Source of the DNA: a bacterium
GTDB taxonomy: Bacteria; Vulcanimicrobiota; Vulcanimicrobiia; Vulcanimicrobiales; Vulcanimicrobiaceae
Length of the DNA: 64,000 nucleotides
Direction of reading: 5' to 3'
Assembly: GCA_021832345.1 (NCBI GenBank)
Contig: JAKBKY010000007.1
Span: forward strand, 1-64,000
A program made the translations under genes and the position numbers. Below, one piece after another: positions 50,520-62,005 of this stretch (position 1 is its first letter; each line of letters opens with the position of its first letter). The notes beneath the pieces are model-generated. The model saw nothing but the letters and a program-made list of their open reading frames with translations, was not told the origin of the DNA and did not search any database.

Positions 50520-52175
50520 ATGGAGACGATAGAGCAACCGCCGGAGCTCTTACCGGCGCGCATGATCAACGAGTACGTGTACTGCCCGCGTCTTTTCTGG
50601 CTGGAGTACGTCGAACGCGAGTTCGAGCATTCGTTCGATACCGTGGACGGCGAGCGCGTACATCGCCGCGTGGACCAACCGCACGGCGACCTCCCCGATG
50701 AGTTCACGCAGGTCAAAGCCGAAGCTACCTCGGTGGAGCTCGCCTCCGCAGAGCTCGGCATCGTCGCCAAGATTGACATCGTTCGTACCGATGGCGAGCG
50801 AGCCGTCCCCATCGACTACAAGCGCGGAAAGGTTCCGCCGATCGTGGCCGGCGCATACGATCCTGAGCGCGTGCAGGTCTGCATGCAGGCGCTGCTGCTT
50901 CGCGAGCATGGATACGCCTGCGAGACGGCACGCATCTACTATGCAGCCTCCAATCGCTTCGTAGACATCGCCATAGACGCGGAACTTGTGGCGCAAACCC
51001 GTGCCGCCGTCTCCTCCGCACGCACACTGATGCAGCGCGGAACCGTCCCGGCGCCGCTCGCCCATAGCTCGAAGTGCGGCCGGTGTTCGCTGAACGCGAT
51101 CTGCCTACCCGACGAAACCAACGCACTGCGCGATCGGGAACGCGACACGCGCGACATCCGGCCCTTCGCAGCTCCGCTCGACGATCGCGTGTGGCTCTAC
51201 GTGCTCGAAGCGGGAAACCGTGTCGGCATCTCGTCCGAAACGCTGCAAGTGCGCGACGACGACGGCGTCAAGGCCGAGATGCCGTTGGTCGAAGCCGCCG
51301 GCATCTCGCTCTTCGGCAACGTGCAGATATCCTCACAGGCGCTGCGCGCCGTGCTTGGGCGCGACGTACCGGTGTTCTTCTTAAGTTACGGAGGTTGGTT
51401 AAGCGGCTACGCGCGCTCGGTAAACGACCATAGCCTCGATCTACGGGTGGCGCAGCACCGCACCGCGCAGGATGTCGAATCGAGCCTTGGGCTCGCGCGC
51501 GCCTTCGTGTTTGGGAAGGTCCGCAATCAACGCACGATGGTGCGGCGCTCCCTGGGCAGCTCCGCGCGCGCCACCCTTCAGGCGCTTTCACTGCTCTCGC
51601 ATCGCATCCAGACCGCTCCGAACGCCGAGTCGCTCCTCGGTTTCGAAGGCAATGCCGCGCGCCTCTACTTCGAGGCATTCGGAGAGATGCTGCGCATCCA
51701 AACCGGCTTCGAAGTTACGGGGCGCACGCGTCGACCGCCGACCGATCCCGTGAATGCGATGCTCTCCTTTGGTTACGCGATGCTTTCGAAGGAGGCGCTG
51801 GCGGCGGTAATAGCGGTTGGCTTCGAGCCGGGCTTGGGCTTCTATCACCGGGTTCGTGCCGGCCGCCCATCGTTGGCGTTGGATCTCATGGAAGAGTTTC
51901 GGCCGCTGATCGTTGACTCGACGGTGCTCTCGCTCGTCAATGCGCGCGAGATCCGGGCGTCTCACTTCGACCGGCGTGGGAAAGCCATCGTTCTCACGCA
52001 AGAAGGGCGGAAAATCTTCATCGGTGCTATCGAACGCCGGCTGCGCTCCACCGTCGTGCATCCTACGTTCGGTTACACGCTGACGTACCGCCGCGCGTTG
52101 CACGTTCAAGCCCGCCTACTCGCTAGAACGATCCAAGGCGACGTGCCGGCGTACCCGCCGTTCATGACGCGCTGA
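50520..52175 (+). CDS. cas4-cas1: Cas4-Cas1 fusion (type I-G adaptation)
   Basis: The 551-residue fusion has Cas4 first (about 1-205): YVYCPRLFWLEY with the first cluster cysteine, the nuclease motif VPIDYKRG near 100, and the C-terminal CGRCSLNAIC cysteines near 182-191. Cas1 follows: LLGFEGNAARLYFEAF with the metal-binding Glu and FYHRVRAGRPSLALDLMEEFRP with His and Asp. Fused Cas4-Cas1 is typical of I-G. It trims and integrates new spacers. TATAAC directly precedes the ATG. cas2 follows after 3 nt. Confidence 0.95.
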   Translation: METIEQPPELLPARMINEYVYCPRLFWLEYVEREFEHSFDTVDGERVHRRVDQPHGDLPDEFTQVKAEATSVELASAELGIVAKIDIVRTDGERAVPIDYKRGKVPPIVAGAYDPERVQVCMQALLLREHGYACETARIYYAASNRFVDIAIDAELVAQTRAAVSSARTLMQRGTVPAPLAHSSKCGRCSLNAICLPDETNALRDRERDTRDIRPFAAPLDDRVWLYVLEAGNRVGISSETLQVRDDDGVKAEMPLVEAAGISLFGNVQISSQALRAVLGRDVPVFFLSYGGWLSGYARSVNDHSLDLRVAQHRTAQDVESSLGLARAFVFGKVRNQRTMVRRSLGSSARATLQALSLLSHRIQTAPNAESLLGFEGNAARLYFEAFGEMLRIQTGFEVTGRTRRPPTDPVNAMLSFGYAMLSKEALAAVIAVGFEPGLGFYHRVRAGRPSLALDLMEEFRPLIVDSTVLSLVNAREIRASHFDRRGKAIVLTQEGRKIFIGAIERRLRSTVVHPTFGYTLTYRRALHVQARLLARTIQGDVPAYPPFMTR

Positions 52176-52178
52176 GTC

Positions 52179-52475
52179 ATGACGCGCGCGTACATCCTCT
52201 CCTACGACATCGCCGATGCAAAACGGCTGCGCGGGATGCACAAGTTGGCGAAGGCCTTCGGACGGCCGCTTCAATATAGCGTATTCTATTGTCTGTTGCG
52301 TCGAGAGGATCGCGTGCGCCTCGCCGGGCGCGTGGAGCAAATCATCGACGCCAGGGCCGACCGGGTCGTCATTCTCGACATCGGCCCGGTCCCCGACCGC
52401 GAGAGCTGGATACCGCCCATGGAGGTGTTCGGCCGCCAAAGTCCAGCCGCTTCACCCGGCGTCATAATCGTCTAA
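52179..52475 (+). CDS. cas2: Cas2
   Basis: The 98-residue protein has YILSYDIADAKRLRG with the usual N-terminal Asp, QYSVFYCLL, and DRVVILDIGPVP. It bridges two Cas1 dimers during spacer integration. The stop is 176 nt before the first repeat. Confidence 0.94.
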   Translation: MTRAYILSYDIADAKRLRGMHKLAKAFGRPLQYSVFYCLLRREDRVRLAGRVEQIIDARADRVVILDIGPVPDRESWIPPMEVFGRQSPAASPGVIIV

Positions 52476-52650
52476 GAGCTCTTCGAGCACCCCGACGACC
52501 GCATCGTCACGCAGGGGCGCTCGAACGTCGATTTGCCGGGCGATTTTCGCAATTCCCGGGGGACTTCTGCTTCGCCACCACCCTCGAAAGGTGACCCGCT
52601 CGAAAGGTGTCGAAAAGGCGCTCGAGAACACTAGATTATTCAGTCATGCC
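52476..52650 (+). promoter_or_regulatory. CRISPR leader
   Basis: This region between cas2 and the first repeat contains two perfect 11-base direct repeats CTCGAAAGGTG (52583-52593 and 52599-52609) and a third partial copy TCGAAAAGG. A -10-like TAGATT lies about 20 nt before the first repeat. Location next to cas2 and the ATTGAAGC 3' end of the repeat both put the leader here. Confidence 0.7.
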
Positions 52651-55600
52651 ACTTCCGCGACGGAAACGTCGCGGCCCCATTGAAGCGTGCGAATACGAGT
52701 ACATCTCGCATCCGAATAATCTGACTTCCGCGACGGAAACGTCGCGGCCCCATTGAAGCGTTGTAACGTACGGCGCAAGGGCAATAGTGCTGGGAACTTC
52801 CGCGACGGAAACGTCGCGGCCCCATTGAAGCCAAGAGGCCGAGCTTCGCGGCGAAGCTCATGCCGGAACTTCCGCGACGGAAACGTCGCGGCCCCATTGA
52901 AGCATTTTCCACAGGTGCATTGGGGCACTCCCTCTCTCCACTTCCGCGACGGAAACGTCGCGGCCCCATTGAAGCGGTACAATAGGGACGCTAGGTTACA
53001 TTGGGATGGCGCGACTTCCGCGACGGAAACGTCGCGGCCCCATTGAAGCAACTCTCATCGCAAACGATACCGACAAAGTCTTGCCAAACTTCCGCGACGG
53101 AAACGTCGCGGCCCCATTGAAGCCGGGCATCGTGGTGCCGCTTGCCGGCATCTAGCAACACTTCCGCGACGGAAACGTCGCGGCCCCATTGAAGCTATCT
53201 TCGCAAGAGCGAGTTTTACAAATCCCCCGTGACTTCCGCGACGGAAACGTCGCGGCCCCATTGAAGCGTCATGGGCCCTCTTCCCTCTTCTCGGCACTCG
53301 TCGACTTCCGCGACGGAAACGTCGCGGCCCCATTGAAGCCGCTTGTGGCGCACGCCGAGGCGCACGAGAACGCAGAACTTCCGCGACGGAAACGTCGCGG
53401 CCCCATTGAAGCTATGAATAGGCACGACGGATCGCACGACGGATCGCACGACTTCCGCGACGGAAACGTCGCGGCCCCATTGAAGCTTTCTACTCGTCGT
53501 CGTCACTCCGGCTAACGGAGGTACTTCCGCGACGGAAACGTCGCGGCCCCATTGAAGCTTTTTTTCTGGCACGGCCGCAGAAGAAAGTCTAAAGACTTCC
53601 GCGACGGAAACGTCGCGGCCCCATTGAAGCGTGGTTTGCTCTTGCGGCGAAGAGTCCGTACGCGATACTTCCGCGACGGAAACGTCGCGGCCCCATTGAA
53701 GCGCGATGAGGTCGATACGCTTCAGCGTGACAGGGACCACTTCCGCGACGGAAACGTCGCGGCCCCATTGAAGCGAGATGTCGATCAGCCGAATGAGTTC
53801 CGGGTCGATAACTTCCGCGACGGAAACGTCGCGGCCCCATTGAAGCTTCATTCGGCGCTGCTGCTCACGGTGTTGGGCGCGGCACTTCCGCGACGGAAAC
53901 GTCGCGGCCCCATTGAAGCACTTCCATTCTGCGGCAAGAGGACGGCGCATCGCCCGACTTCCGCGACGGAAACGTCGCGGCCCCATTGAAGCCAATCTGC
54001 ACTTATAGCTGGGTACGCGAATGCGGCAGACTTCCGCGACGGAAACGTCGCGGCCCCATTGAAGCTTGAACACTCCGGCGACGTATCTGAGCTCGGCAGA
54101 GACTTCCGCGACGGAAACGTCGCGGCCCCATTGAAGCAGCGTAACGGGGACCCGGGCGTTTGCCAGGCGCACGACTTCCGCGACGGAAACGTCGCGGCCC
54201 CATTGAAGCACAATCTTTTCAAGTTCATCGCCCTTTCCCATTGCGGACTTCCGCGACGGAAACGTCGCGGCCCCATTGAAGCTGTATTTTGTTGTTTGCT
54301 TGGCTTGTTTGTTTTTGACTTCCGCGACGGAAACGTCGCGGCCCCATTGAAGCGCTTGGGCTGGATACATCACCGCATATACACGCGCTAACTTCCGCGA
54401 CGGAAACGTCGCGGCCCCATTGAAGCCCGCGCTATTATGCAATGGGTTACCCGTAACTTCGTGACTTCCGCGACGGAAACGTCGCGGCCCCATTGAAGCA
54501 AATGTCTGCCGGTTGGCGCTTCGTCGCCGCCGCGCAGCAGCGCAACTTCCGCGACGGAAACGTCGCGGCCCCATTGAAGCTGTACCACCGCTGAGGAGAT
54601 TGTGATGGCCGGGCGTAACTTCCGCGACGGAAACGTCGCGGCCCCATTGAAGCTTGCATTAGTTACTCGCGCAGACGGTGTGCACTAAACTTCCGCGACG
54701 GAAACGTCGCGGCCCCATTGAAGCCTATGGCAAGTTTGCCCAGCGGAAAGGTTTTCGTGGACTTCCGCGACGGAAACGTCGCGGCCCCATTGAAGCAAAG
54801 TTGCCGGAATCGGCCCAGGGTGGATTTTACCCAAACTTCCGCGACGGAAACGTCGCGGCCCCATTGAAGCATCTCCCTCGCACCGTCTCGCGATCCCATT
54901 CGCCGCACTTCCGCGACGGAAACGTCGCGGCCCCATTGAAGCCTATTGTCTCCTTAAGAGTTCCCGTAGTGCCCTGTGGACTTCCGCGACGGAAACGTCG
55001 CGGCCCCATTGAAGCCGTCGATTTAGTGAAGCGTGGGGGCGCGAGCGGATCGACTTCCGCGACGGAAACGTCGCGGCCCCATTGAAGCGGGGTACTCGGA
55101 ATGAGGGGCGTATTCTTCACCCCGGACTTCCGCGACGGAAACGTCGCGGCCCCATTGAAGCGAACGATGCCGCTTGCGCCGGGTGCAACGGACAGGAACT
55201 TCCGCGACGGAAACGTCGCGGCCCCATTGAAGCCGGGACTTTCGCCGCTCGTCATGAGCGCATAGAGGAGGACTTCCGCGACGGAAACGTCGCGGCCCCA
55301 TTGAAGCTGCTGTAGGACTAAGTACTACACAAGAAGTACAGGACTTCCGCGACGGAAACGTCGCGGCCCCATTGAAGCCTTGCTGATTTGTTCCAAACCA
55401 CGCGCGCCGAATTACTTCCGCGACGGAAACGTCGCGGCCCCATTGAAGCTGCGTTACTGCGTAAATAAGTGATACAAGCCACGTAACTTCCGCGACGGAA
55501 ACGTCGCGGCCCCATTGAAGCCGGAATCCCCGCGCAGCATTGCGTATCCATCCGACTACTTCCGCGACGGAAACGTCGCGGCCCCATTGAAGCGAGATGA

Positions 55601-58600
55601 CTGGCCTGAGCACGCTTAGGTTGCAGGTGAAACTTCCGCGACGGAAACGTCGCGGCCCCATTGAAGCGAAGCTACCACCGGAATCCCGAGTTCGTAAATC
55701 CATCACTTCCGCGACGGAAACGTCGCGGCCCCATTGAAGCCTTTCTCGGCGTGGCAGTGAATCACGCCTGAGCAGCACTTCCGCGACGGAAACGTCGCGG
55801 CCCCATTGAAGCGCCAAGCAAATATCGCGCGCGCGCGCGATTGGAGCAAAACTTCCGCGACGGAAACGTCGCGGCCCCATTGAAGCCGGGAGCCTCATTT
55901 ACGATTGAGGTCTACGGCGGCCACTTCCGCGACGGAAACGTCGCGGCCCCATTGAAGCGCGGTCAGGTCGAGCCCGTCGTGCGCGTAGAGCACCTCACTT
56001 CCGCGACGGAAACGTCGCGGCCCCATTGAAGCGGATCGGCCCTGCAGCGTCGAAAATCATAGGTAAGTACTTCCGCGACGGAAACGTCGCGGCCCCATTG
56101 AAGCTGTGGTGATGAAGTGATTGTGTGGGCATCCGATCCAGACTTCCGCGACGGAAACGTCGCGGCCCCATTGAAGCTCGCGTGTCCCGGAGGCATACAT
56201 ACGAGCAGCCGGTCACTTCCGCGACGGAAACGTCGCGGCCCCATTGAAGCGCCGATGATCCGAGCTTGATCCCAGAATGTCGACTCACTTCCGCGACGGA
56301 AACGTCGCGGCCCCATTGAAGCAGACCGGCGACGACGTTGGTATATGTCGGGTCCGAGACTTCCGCGACGGAAACGTCGCGGCCCCATTGAAGCCCGGAA
56401 GCCGAGAAGCTATTGGCAACCGGCGCGTTGACTTCCGCGACGGAAACGTCGCGGCCCCATTGAAGCGGCGAGAACTCGCGCAGGCTCGGCGAACGCTCGC
56501 GACTTCCGCGACGGAAACGTCGCGGCCCCATTGAAGCCATGTATCGGATGCCGAGATTCCCGATGGTCGCACCACTTCCGCGACGGAAACGTCGCGGCCC
56601 CATTGAAGCAACGTCATGTTGATCGCCATGTCCGGATAGGACGAAAACTTCCGCGACGGAAACGTCGCGGCCCCATTGAAGCGACGATACGCTCATCGGG
56701 CAGGGTGCAGCCGGAGCCGACTTCCGCGACGGAAACGTCGCGGCCCCATTGAAGCCGCTCTGCTGGCCGATCCAACGAACGAGCCGCTCGAACTTCCGCG
56801 ACGGAAACGTCGCGGCCCCATTGAAGCACACATCGCCGGCAAGTCTTTCGATCACGATTCCGGCACTTCCGCGACGGAAACGTCGCGGCCCCATTGAAGC
56901 TCGCTCGTCGGCGCTCCGGCGCAGGACCTCGCGGCTACTTCCGCGACGGAAACGTCGCGGCCCCATTGAAGCGCCCGTTGTCTCCTGGCCGTCGTGCGCG
57001 TCGTCACGACTTCCGCGACGGAAACGTCGCGGCCCCATTGAAGCTTCCGGGCGATCCAGCGTAACGCTGGGATCGTGGGGGACTTCCGCGACGGAAACGT
57101 CGCGGCCCCATTGAAGCGGCTGCATAGCTGTACCCATTCGTGCGCTGGAGCAGGACTTCCGCGACGGAAACGTCGCGGCCCCATTGAAGCATCGAAGAAA
57201 ACTGACGCGCCTGGCGCAAGTCGTCGAACTTCCGCGACGGAAACGTCGCGGCCCCATTGAAGCTATGGGCGAACCTATAGGCTCGCGGCACCAGGGCGAA
57301 CTTCCGCGACGGAAACGTCGCGGCCCCATTGAAGCTATAGTAATCGGTACAGTCGTCGAGAGCGAGATATTACTTCCGCGACGGAAACGTCGCGGCCCCA
57401 TTGAAGCTTGTAAATCCGAGTTGGCAGGGAAGCGAGAGAGCGCGACTTCCGCGACGGAAACGTCGCGGCCCCATTGAAGCTTCAAGGGCTGCGTTCCGGT
57501 TCCAGCCGTGATAAGACTTCCGCGACGGAAACGTCGCGGCCCCATTGAAGCAGGTCGAGGCCGTAGGAGAGCGCCTCTGCCACCTCACTTCCGCGACGGA
57601 AACGTCGCGGCCCCATTGAAGCCGCTGCAAGTGGTGCAGCCGAAGAGCGCATCTACCCACTTCCGCGACGGAAACGTCGCGGCCCCATTGAAGCGTAGTG
57701 CGCGAGTACCAGGAACGCGAAGATCAGCATAACTTCCGCGACGGAAACGTCGCGGCCCCATTGAAGCGCCTACACCTCCTCGTCGGCAGAGGTTACCCCG
57801 ATGACTTCCGCGACGGAAACGTCGCGGCCCCATTGAAGCTCCCTTCGCGCAGGCCCCATCTTACTCTCCTTGTAAGACTTCCGCGACGGAAACGTCGCGG
57901 CCCCATTGAAGCCCGCTGGCTTACGTCGTGCAGGCACGATTCGAGAGCACTTCCGCGACGGAAACGTCGCGGCCCCATTGAAGCTTCTTGCCCACGCGCA
58001 AGGATTGCCGAAAACCGGGAGACTTCCGCGACGGAAACGTCGCGGCCCCATTGAAGCGGACGTTGTGGGAGACTAACACGTGCCGTTGGTTAGGACTTCC
58101 GCGACGGAAACGTCGCGGCCCCATTGAAGCCTGGCACAGGTACAACGACTATACCGACGAGTACGACTTCCGCGACGGAAACGTCGCGGCCCCATTGAAG
58201 CTGATTCGCGATAGGCACGTGTACACCGTGCAAAGGAACTTCCGCGACGGAAACGTCGCGGCCCCATTGAAGCAACATGCTATTCGTGATGGTCGTTCCG
58301 CTCGCGACGGTACTTCCGCGACGGAAACGTCGCGGCCCCATTGAAGCCAGTTTGCGAAGGCACCTCCATGTCGTACCCGATAACTTCCGCGACGGAAACG
58401 TCGCGGCCCCATTGAAGCATCGCCGGGCGGAGCGCGAGAAGCGCCTCTGTGTCGACTTCCGCGACGGAAACGTCGCGGCCCCATTGAAGCGTTGTGTACC
58501 CCGATGCAAGCAAGAGCCGTCCGAGAACTTCCGCGACGGAAACGTCGCGGCCCCATTGAAGCGAGGCTCGCCGAGTCGCGATCGACCAGGGGCACAAGAC

Positions 58601-61520
58601 TTCCGCGACGGAAACGTCGCGGCCCCATTGAAGCCCGTTACTCCCCACTAGAACTAAAGCCCCATGTCGAGACTTCCGCGACGGAAACGTCGCGGCCCCA
58701 TTGAAGCGATGTAATACCGCCCCTTGCGCGAGCAGTAGAGAGTACTTCCGCGACGGAAACGTCGCGGCCCCATTGAAGCGCGGCAAGCCAAATGCCTATA
58801 CGGTACGGCAGGAGACTTCCGCGACGGAAACGTCGCGGCCCCATTGAAGCATCTCCATCTTGCTCACTTGGGCTCTCCTTCTTCACACTTCCGCGACGGA
58901 AACGTCGCGGCCCCATTGAAGCGGGTGAGGCGGAGTTGATCCATTCGGTCGCGGCAGACTTCCGCGACGGAAACGTCGCGGCCCCATTGAAGCTAGCCTG
59001 TGCGCTGCTATACTAGCATCGTGTTTTTACTTCCGCGACGGAAACGTCGCGGCCCCATTGAAGCAGCTCTTCCTCGTCGTTGGAAAAGTCATCGGGTGGA
59101 CTTCCGCGACGGAAACGTCGCGGCCCCATTGAAGCCTGGGGTAGCAGTACATTCATACGTCGCTGCAGTCAACTTCCGCGACGGAAACGTCGCGGCCCCA
59201 TTGAAGCTACTAGTGTATCGCCTCCACCCGCTAGTACATCGCTGACTTCCGCGACGGAAACGTCGCGGCCCCATTGAAGCCCTATTACCGATCGGCGCGC
59301 CCGTGTGATCTCGCCAAACTTCCGCGACGGAAACGTCGCGGCCCCATTGAAGCGAGTTCGGACCCACAGTCTGCTACGCAGACAAGGAAGACTTCCGCGA
59401 CGGAAACGTCGCGGCCCCATTGAAGCTGATCGGGATAGCCGGTCATCGGACCTGCAAGGTAGACTTCCGCGACGGAAACGTCGCGGCCCCATTGAAGCAA
59501 CTTACCGGCAAACCCAAACTTTGGGACGATGAACGACTTCCGCGACGGAAACGTCGCGGCCCCATTGAAGCTTCGGTCCTTTCGCGGGCCTCTGAGGTGG
59601 GGTGACTTCCGCGACGGAAACGTCGCGGCCCCATTGAAGCGCGCACCTGCGCGCAAGATCGGCCGTCAAGGCGTGACTTCCGCGACGGAAACGTCGCGGC
59701 CCCATTGAAGCGGCGCGAGCCAGACCCCCTTTAAGACGATTCTCGCGGACTTCCGCGACGGAAACGTCGCGGACCCATTGAAGCGATCCCGCTGGTTTTA
59801 ATCTGCAGCTTCGTCCTTTGACTTCCGCGACGGAAACGTCGCGGCCCCATTGAAGCCGCGCTGAATCCCCGCTGCCGATAAATAGCAGCGCGAACTTCCG
59901 CGACGGAAACGTCGCGGCCCCATTGAAGCCTGCTACCGCGAGTAGCCCTAACCCGCCGTACAATAACTTCCGCGACGGAAACGTCGCGGCCCCATTGAAG
60001 CCGGCGATCATCGAACGAGAGTCGGGCGGTCAGAACATACTTCCGCGACGGAAACGTCGCGGCCCCATTGAAGCGCGGATGTGCGCGGTGGCGGCGCGCG
60101 CCGGGGCGCAACTTCCGCGACGGAAACGTCGCGGCCCCATTGAAGCGGCTGCTCGACCATCGTCTGCGCCGGGTAGACGCGGAACTTCCGCGACGGAAAC
60201 GTCGCGGCCCCATTGAAGCCGGGTTCGTCGCACGTCGGCTACGGTCGAGCGCACGAGACTTCCGCGACGGAAACGTCGCGGCCCCATTGAAGCTCTTGTA
60301 CCGCCGCGCTCGTAGTCGCCATCGTATTACTTCCGCGACGGAAACGTCGCGGCCCCATTGAAGCCTCTCACACCTCACCTCGCCAGCGCACACGACAGCA
60401 TACTTCCGCGACGGAAACGTCGCGGCCCCATTGAAGCGAGGCGTTAAAAGCGTTCGTCGCTACGCACGACGCTGACTTCCGCGACGGAAACGTCGCGGCC
60501 CCATTGAAGCGCACACTCGGCTGGCGAGTCTCGCCGTGGTAGAACTTCCGCGACGGAAACGTCGCGGCCCCATTGAAGCATGTTCGGACGCGCAGTAACG
60601 GTCGCGTCCTCGCGGACTTCCGCGACGGAAACGTCGCGGCCCCATTGAAGCGTGTATTCTCCCCTAGTATTCGCAACGTCAATTAAAAACTTCCGCGACG
60701 GAAACGTCGCGGCCCCATTGAAGCTTTCTGGCATAAATGCCATAAATGCCGTTGACGATAAACTTCCGCGACGGAAACGTCGCGGCCCCATTGAAGCCAC
60801 GCTGCAAGTACTTCCAGGCGCTCCGCCTGTCACCACTTCCGCGACGGAAACGTCGCGGCCCCATTGAAGCATCGACGGCGCGGCGAGCCAAATAAATCCT
60901 GCCGACAACTTCCGCGACGGAAACGTCGCGGCCCCATTGAAGCTACAGCGCCTTGGCCACCTTGTTGGCGTCCAGGTTGACTTCCGCGACGGAAACGTCG
61001 CGGCCCCATTGAAGCGTTGGTGGATAGATGGCGCTCATCACGCAACGCCTGACTTCCGCGACGGAAACGTCGCGGCCCCATTGAAGCTAGATCAAGAAGA
61101 AAACATGCTGAGAGTTGTGGCCAGACTTCCGCGACGGAAACGTCGCGGCCCCATTGAAGCAGCCCGTCGTGCAACGCCTTGGCCACCTCGTCGGCGGACT
61201 TCCGCGACGGAAACGTCGCGGCCCCATTGAAGCATGTCGCCGTGCAGGGCGTTCACCTCGCCACGGAGGACTTCCGCGACGGAAACGTCGCGGCCCCATT
61301 GAAGCGTGAGTTCCGGGATAACCTATCAAGGAAGCGCGCTACTTCCGCGACGGAAACGTCGCGGCCCCATTGAAGCACTCGTCTAGACCTGACATAAATA
61401 ATCCACCGGAACACTTCCGCGACGGAAACGTCGCGGCCCCATTGAAGCTCCTGCAGCGCATACTGAGGATTTACGAGTGCGTTGACTTCCGCGACGGAAA
61501 CGTCGCGGCCCCATTGAAGC
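52651..61520 (+). CRISPR. CRISPR array, 123 repeats and 122 spacers
   Basis: The 36-nt repeat starts ACTTCCGCGACGG and ends CCCCATTGAAGC. Inside it CCGCGACG and CGTCGCGG form an 8-bp stem with a GAAA loop, as expected for Csb2/Cas6 cleavage. Counting each start by eye gives 123 repeats, from 52651 to 61485, with spacers mostly 35-38 nt. Outliers are 45 nt (54500-54544) and 33 nt (59572-59604 and 60511-60543). All repeats looked identical except one at 59749-59784, with A in place of C. The 3' end ATTGAAGC indicates + strand transcription from the cas2 side. Confidence 0.97.
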
Positions 61521-61800
61521 CGGCTGGCTCGGTGATAGGCTCTTCAGACTTTCGTGTGGGTAAACCGCTCGCTTGCCTTGGCATAAGGAAGCTCAAACCG
61601 GCGACGGTCGCTGGGAATCCGCCGCGAGCGGCGCTATCGTAGCGCCCCTCTGAAATGCCCGTGGTTACTAGGTTTTTCGTTGTCACAGTCGCAGCCGCAG
61701 CAGGGCGGTGGAAGGGGTGAACCAGGATGATTCAGGTCTTCCACCGCTGCCGACCGGGAGTGCCGATTCCCGTGCTCGACCCACACGAATTCCGGAAGCG
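61521..61800. other. Region after the array
   Basis: No gene is recognised. GGCGCTA (61630-61636) and TAGCGCC (61640-61646) form a 7-bp hairpin with a 3-nt loop that could end the array transcript, though no T-run follows. Confidence 0.4.
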
Positions 61801-61803
61801 CCC

Positions 61804-61870
61804 TATAATCTTGGAAATCGTGGAGCAACCGCCGGAGCTCTTACCAGCGCGCATGATCGACGAACTCTCT
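61804..61870 (+). pseudogene. Fossil of the cas4-cas1 5' end
   Basis: This stretch matches positions 50514-50575 almost base for base: TATAAT instead of TATAAC, TTG in place of the ATG, then codons for EQPPELLPARMI identical to Cas4. The similarity stops after about 55 bases. It shows that a second cas4-cas1 gene, or one end of a duplicated segment, once lay beyond the array. Confidence 0.8.
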
Positions 61871-62005
61871 CCCGCGGCGAAGGTTAAACGCGACCGCTCC
61901 TGGTTTGGCGAGCAGGGCATGCAGGCACGGCAAAGAACACGGGCGCTTCCAGCGCGCGTTCTTGCCGCGTTCCCCGGCACTTGCACGCCGCAGCGGAGGA
62001 ACTCG

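Noticed and set aside
48481-50520. Insertion sequence or transposon as the cause of the csb2 duplication
   Set aside because: No transposase, terminal inverted repeats or target duplications were found; recombination between direct repeats is simpler.
53216-57545. Long reverse-strand frames (up to about 516 residues) made of repeated GPRRFRRGS or QWGRDVSVAEV units
   Set aside because: They arise because the 36-nt CRISPR repeat is a multiple of three and lacks stops in several frames; they follow the array exactly and are not proteins.
52651-61520. Self-targeting spacers against this window
   Set aside because: No match was noticed by eye, but this was not a systematic search; a BLASTN of all spacers against the whole genome would decide.
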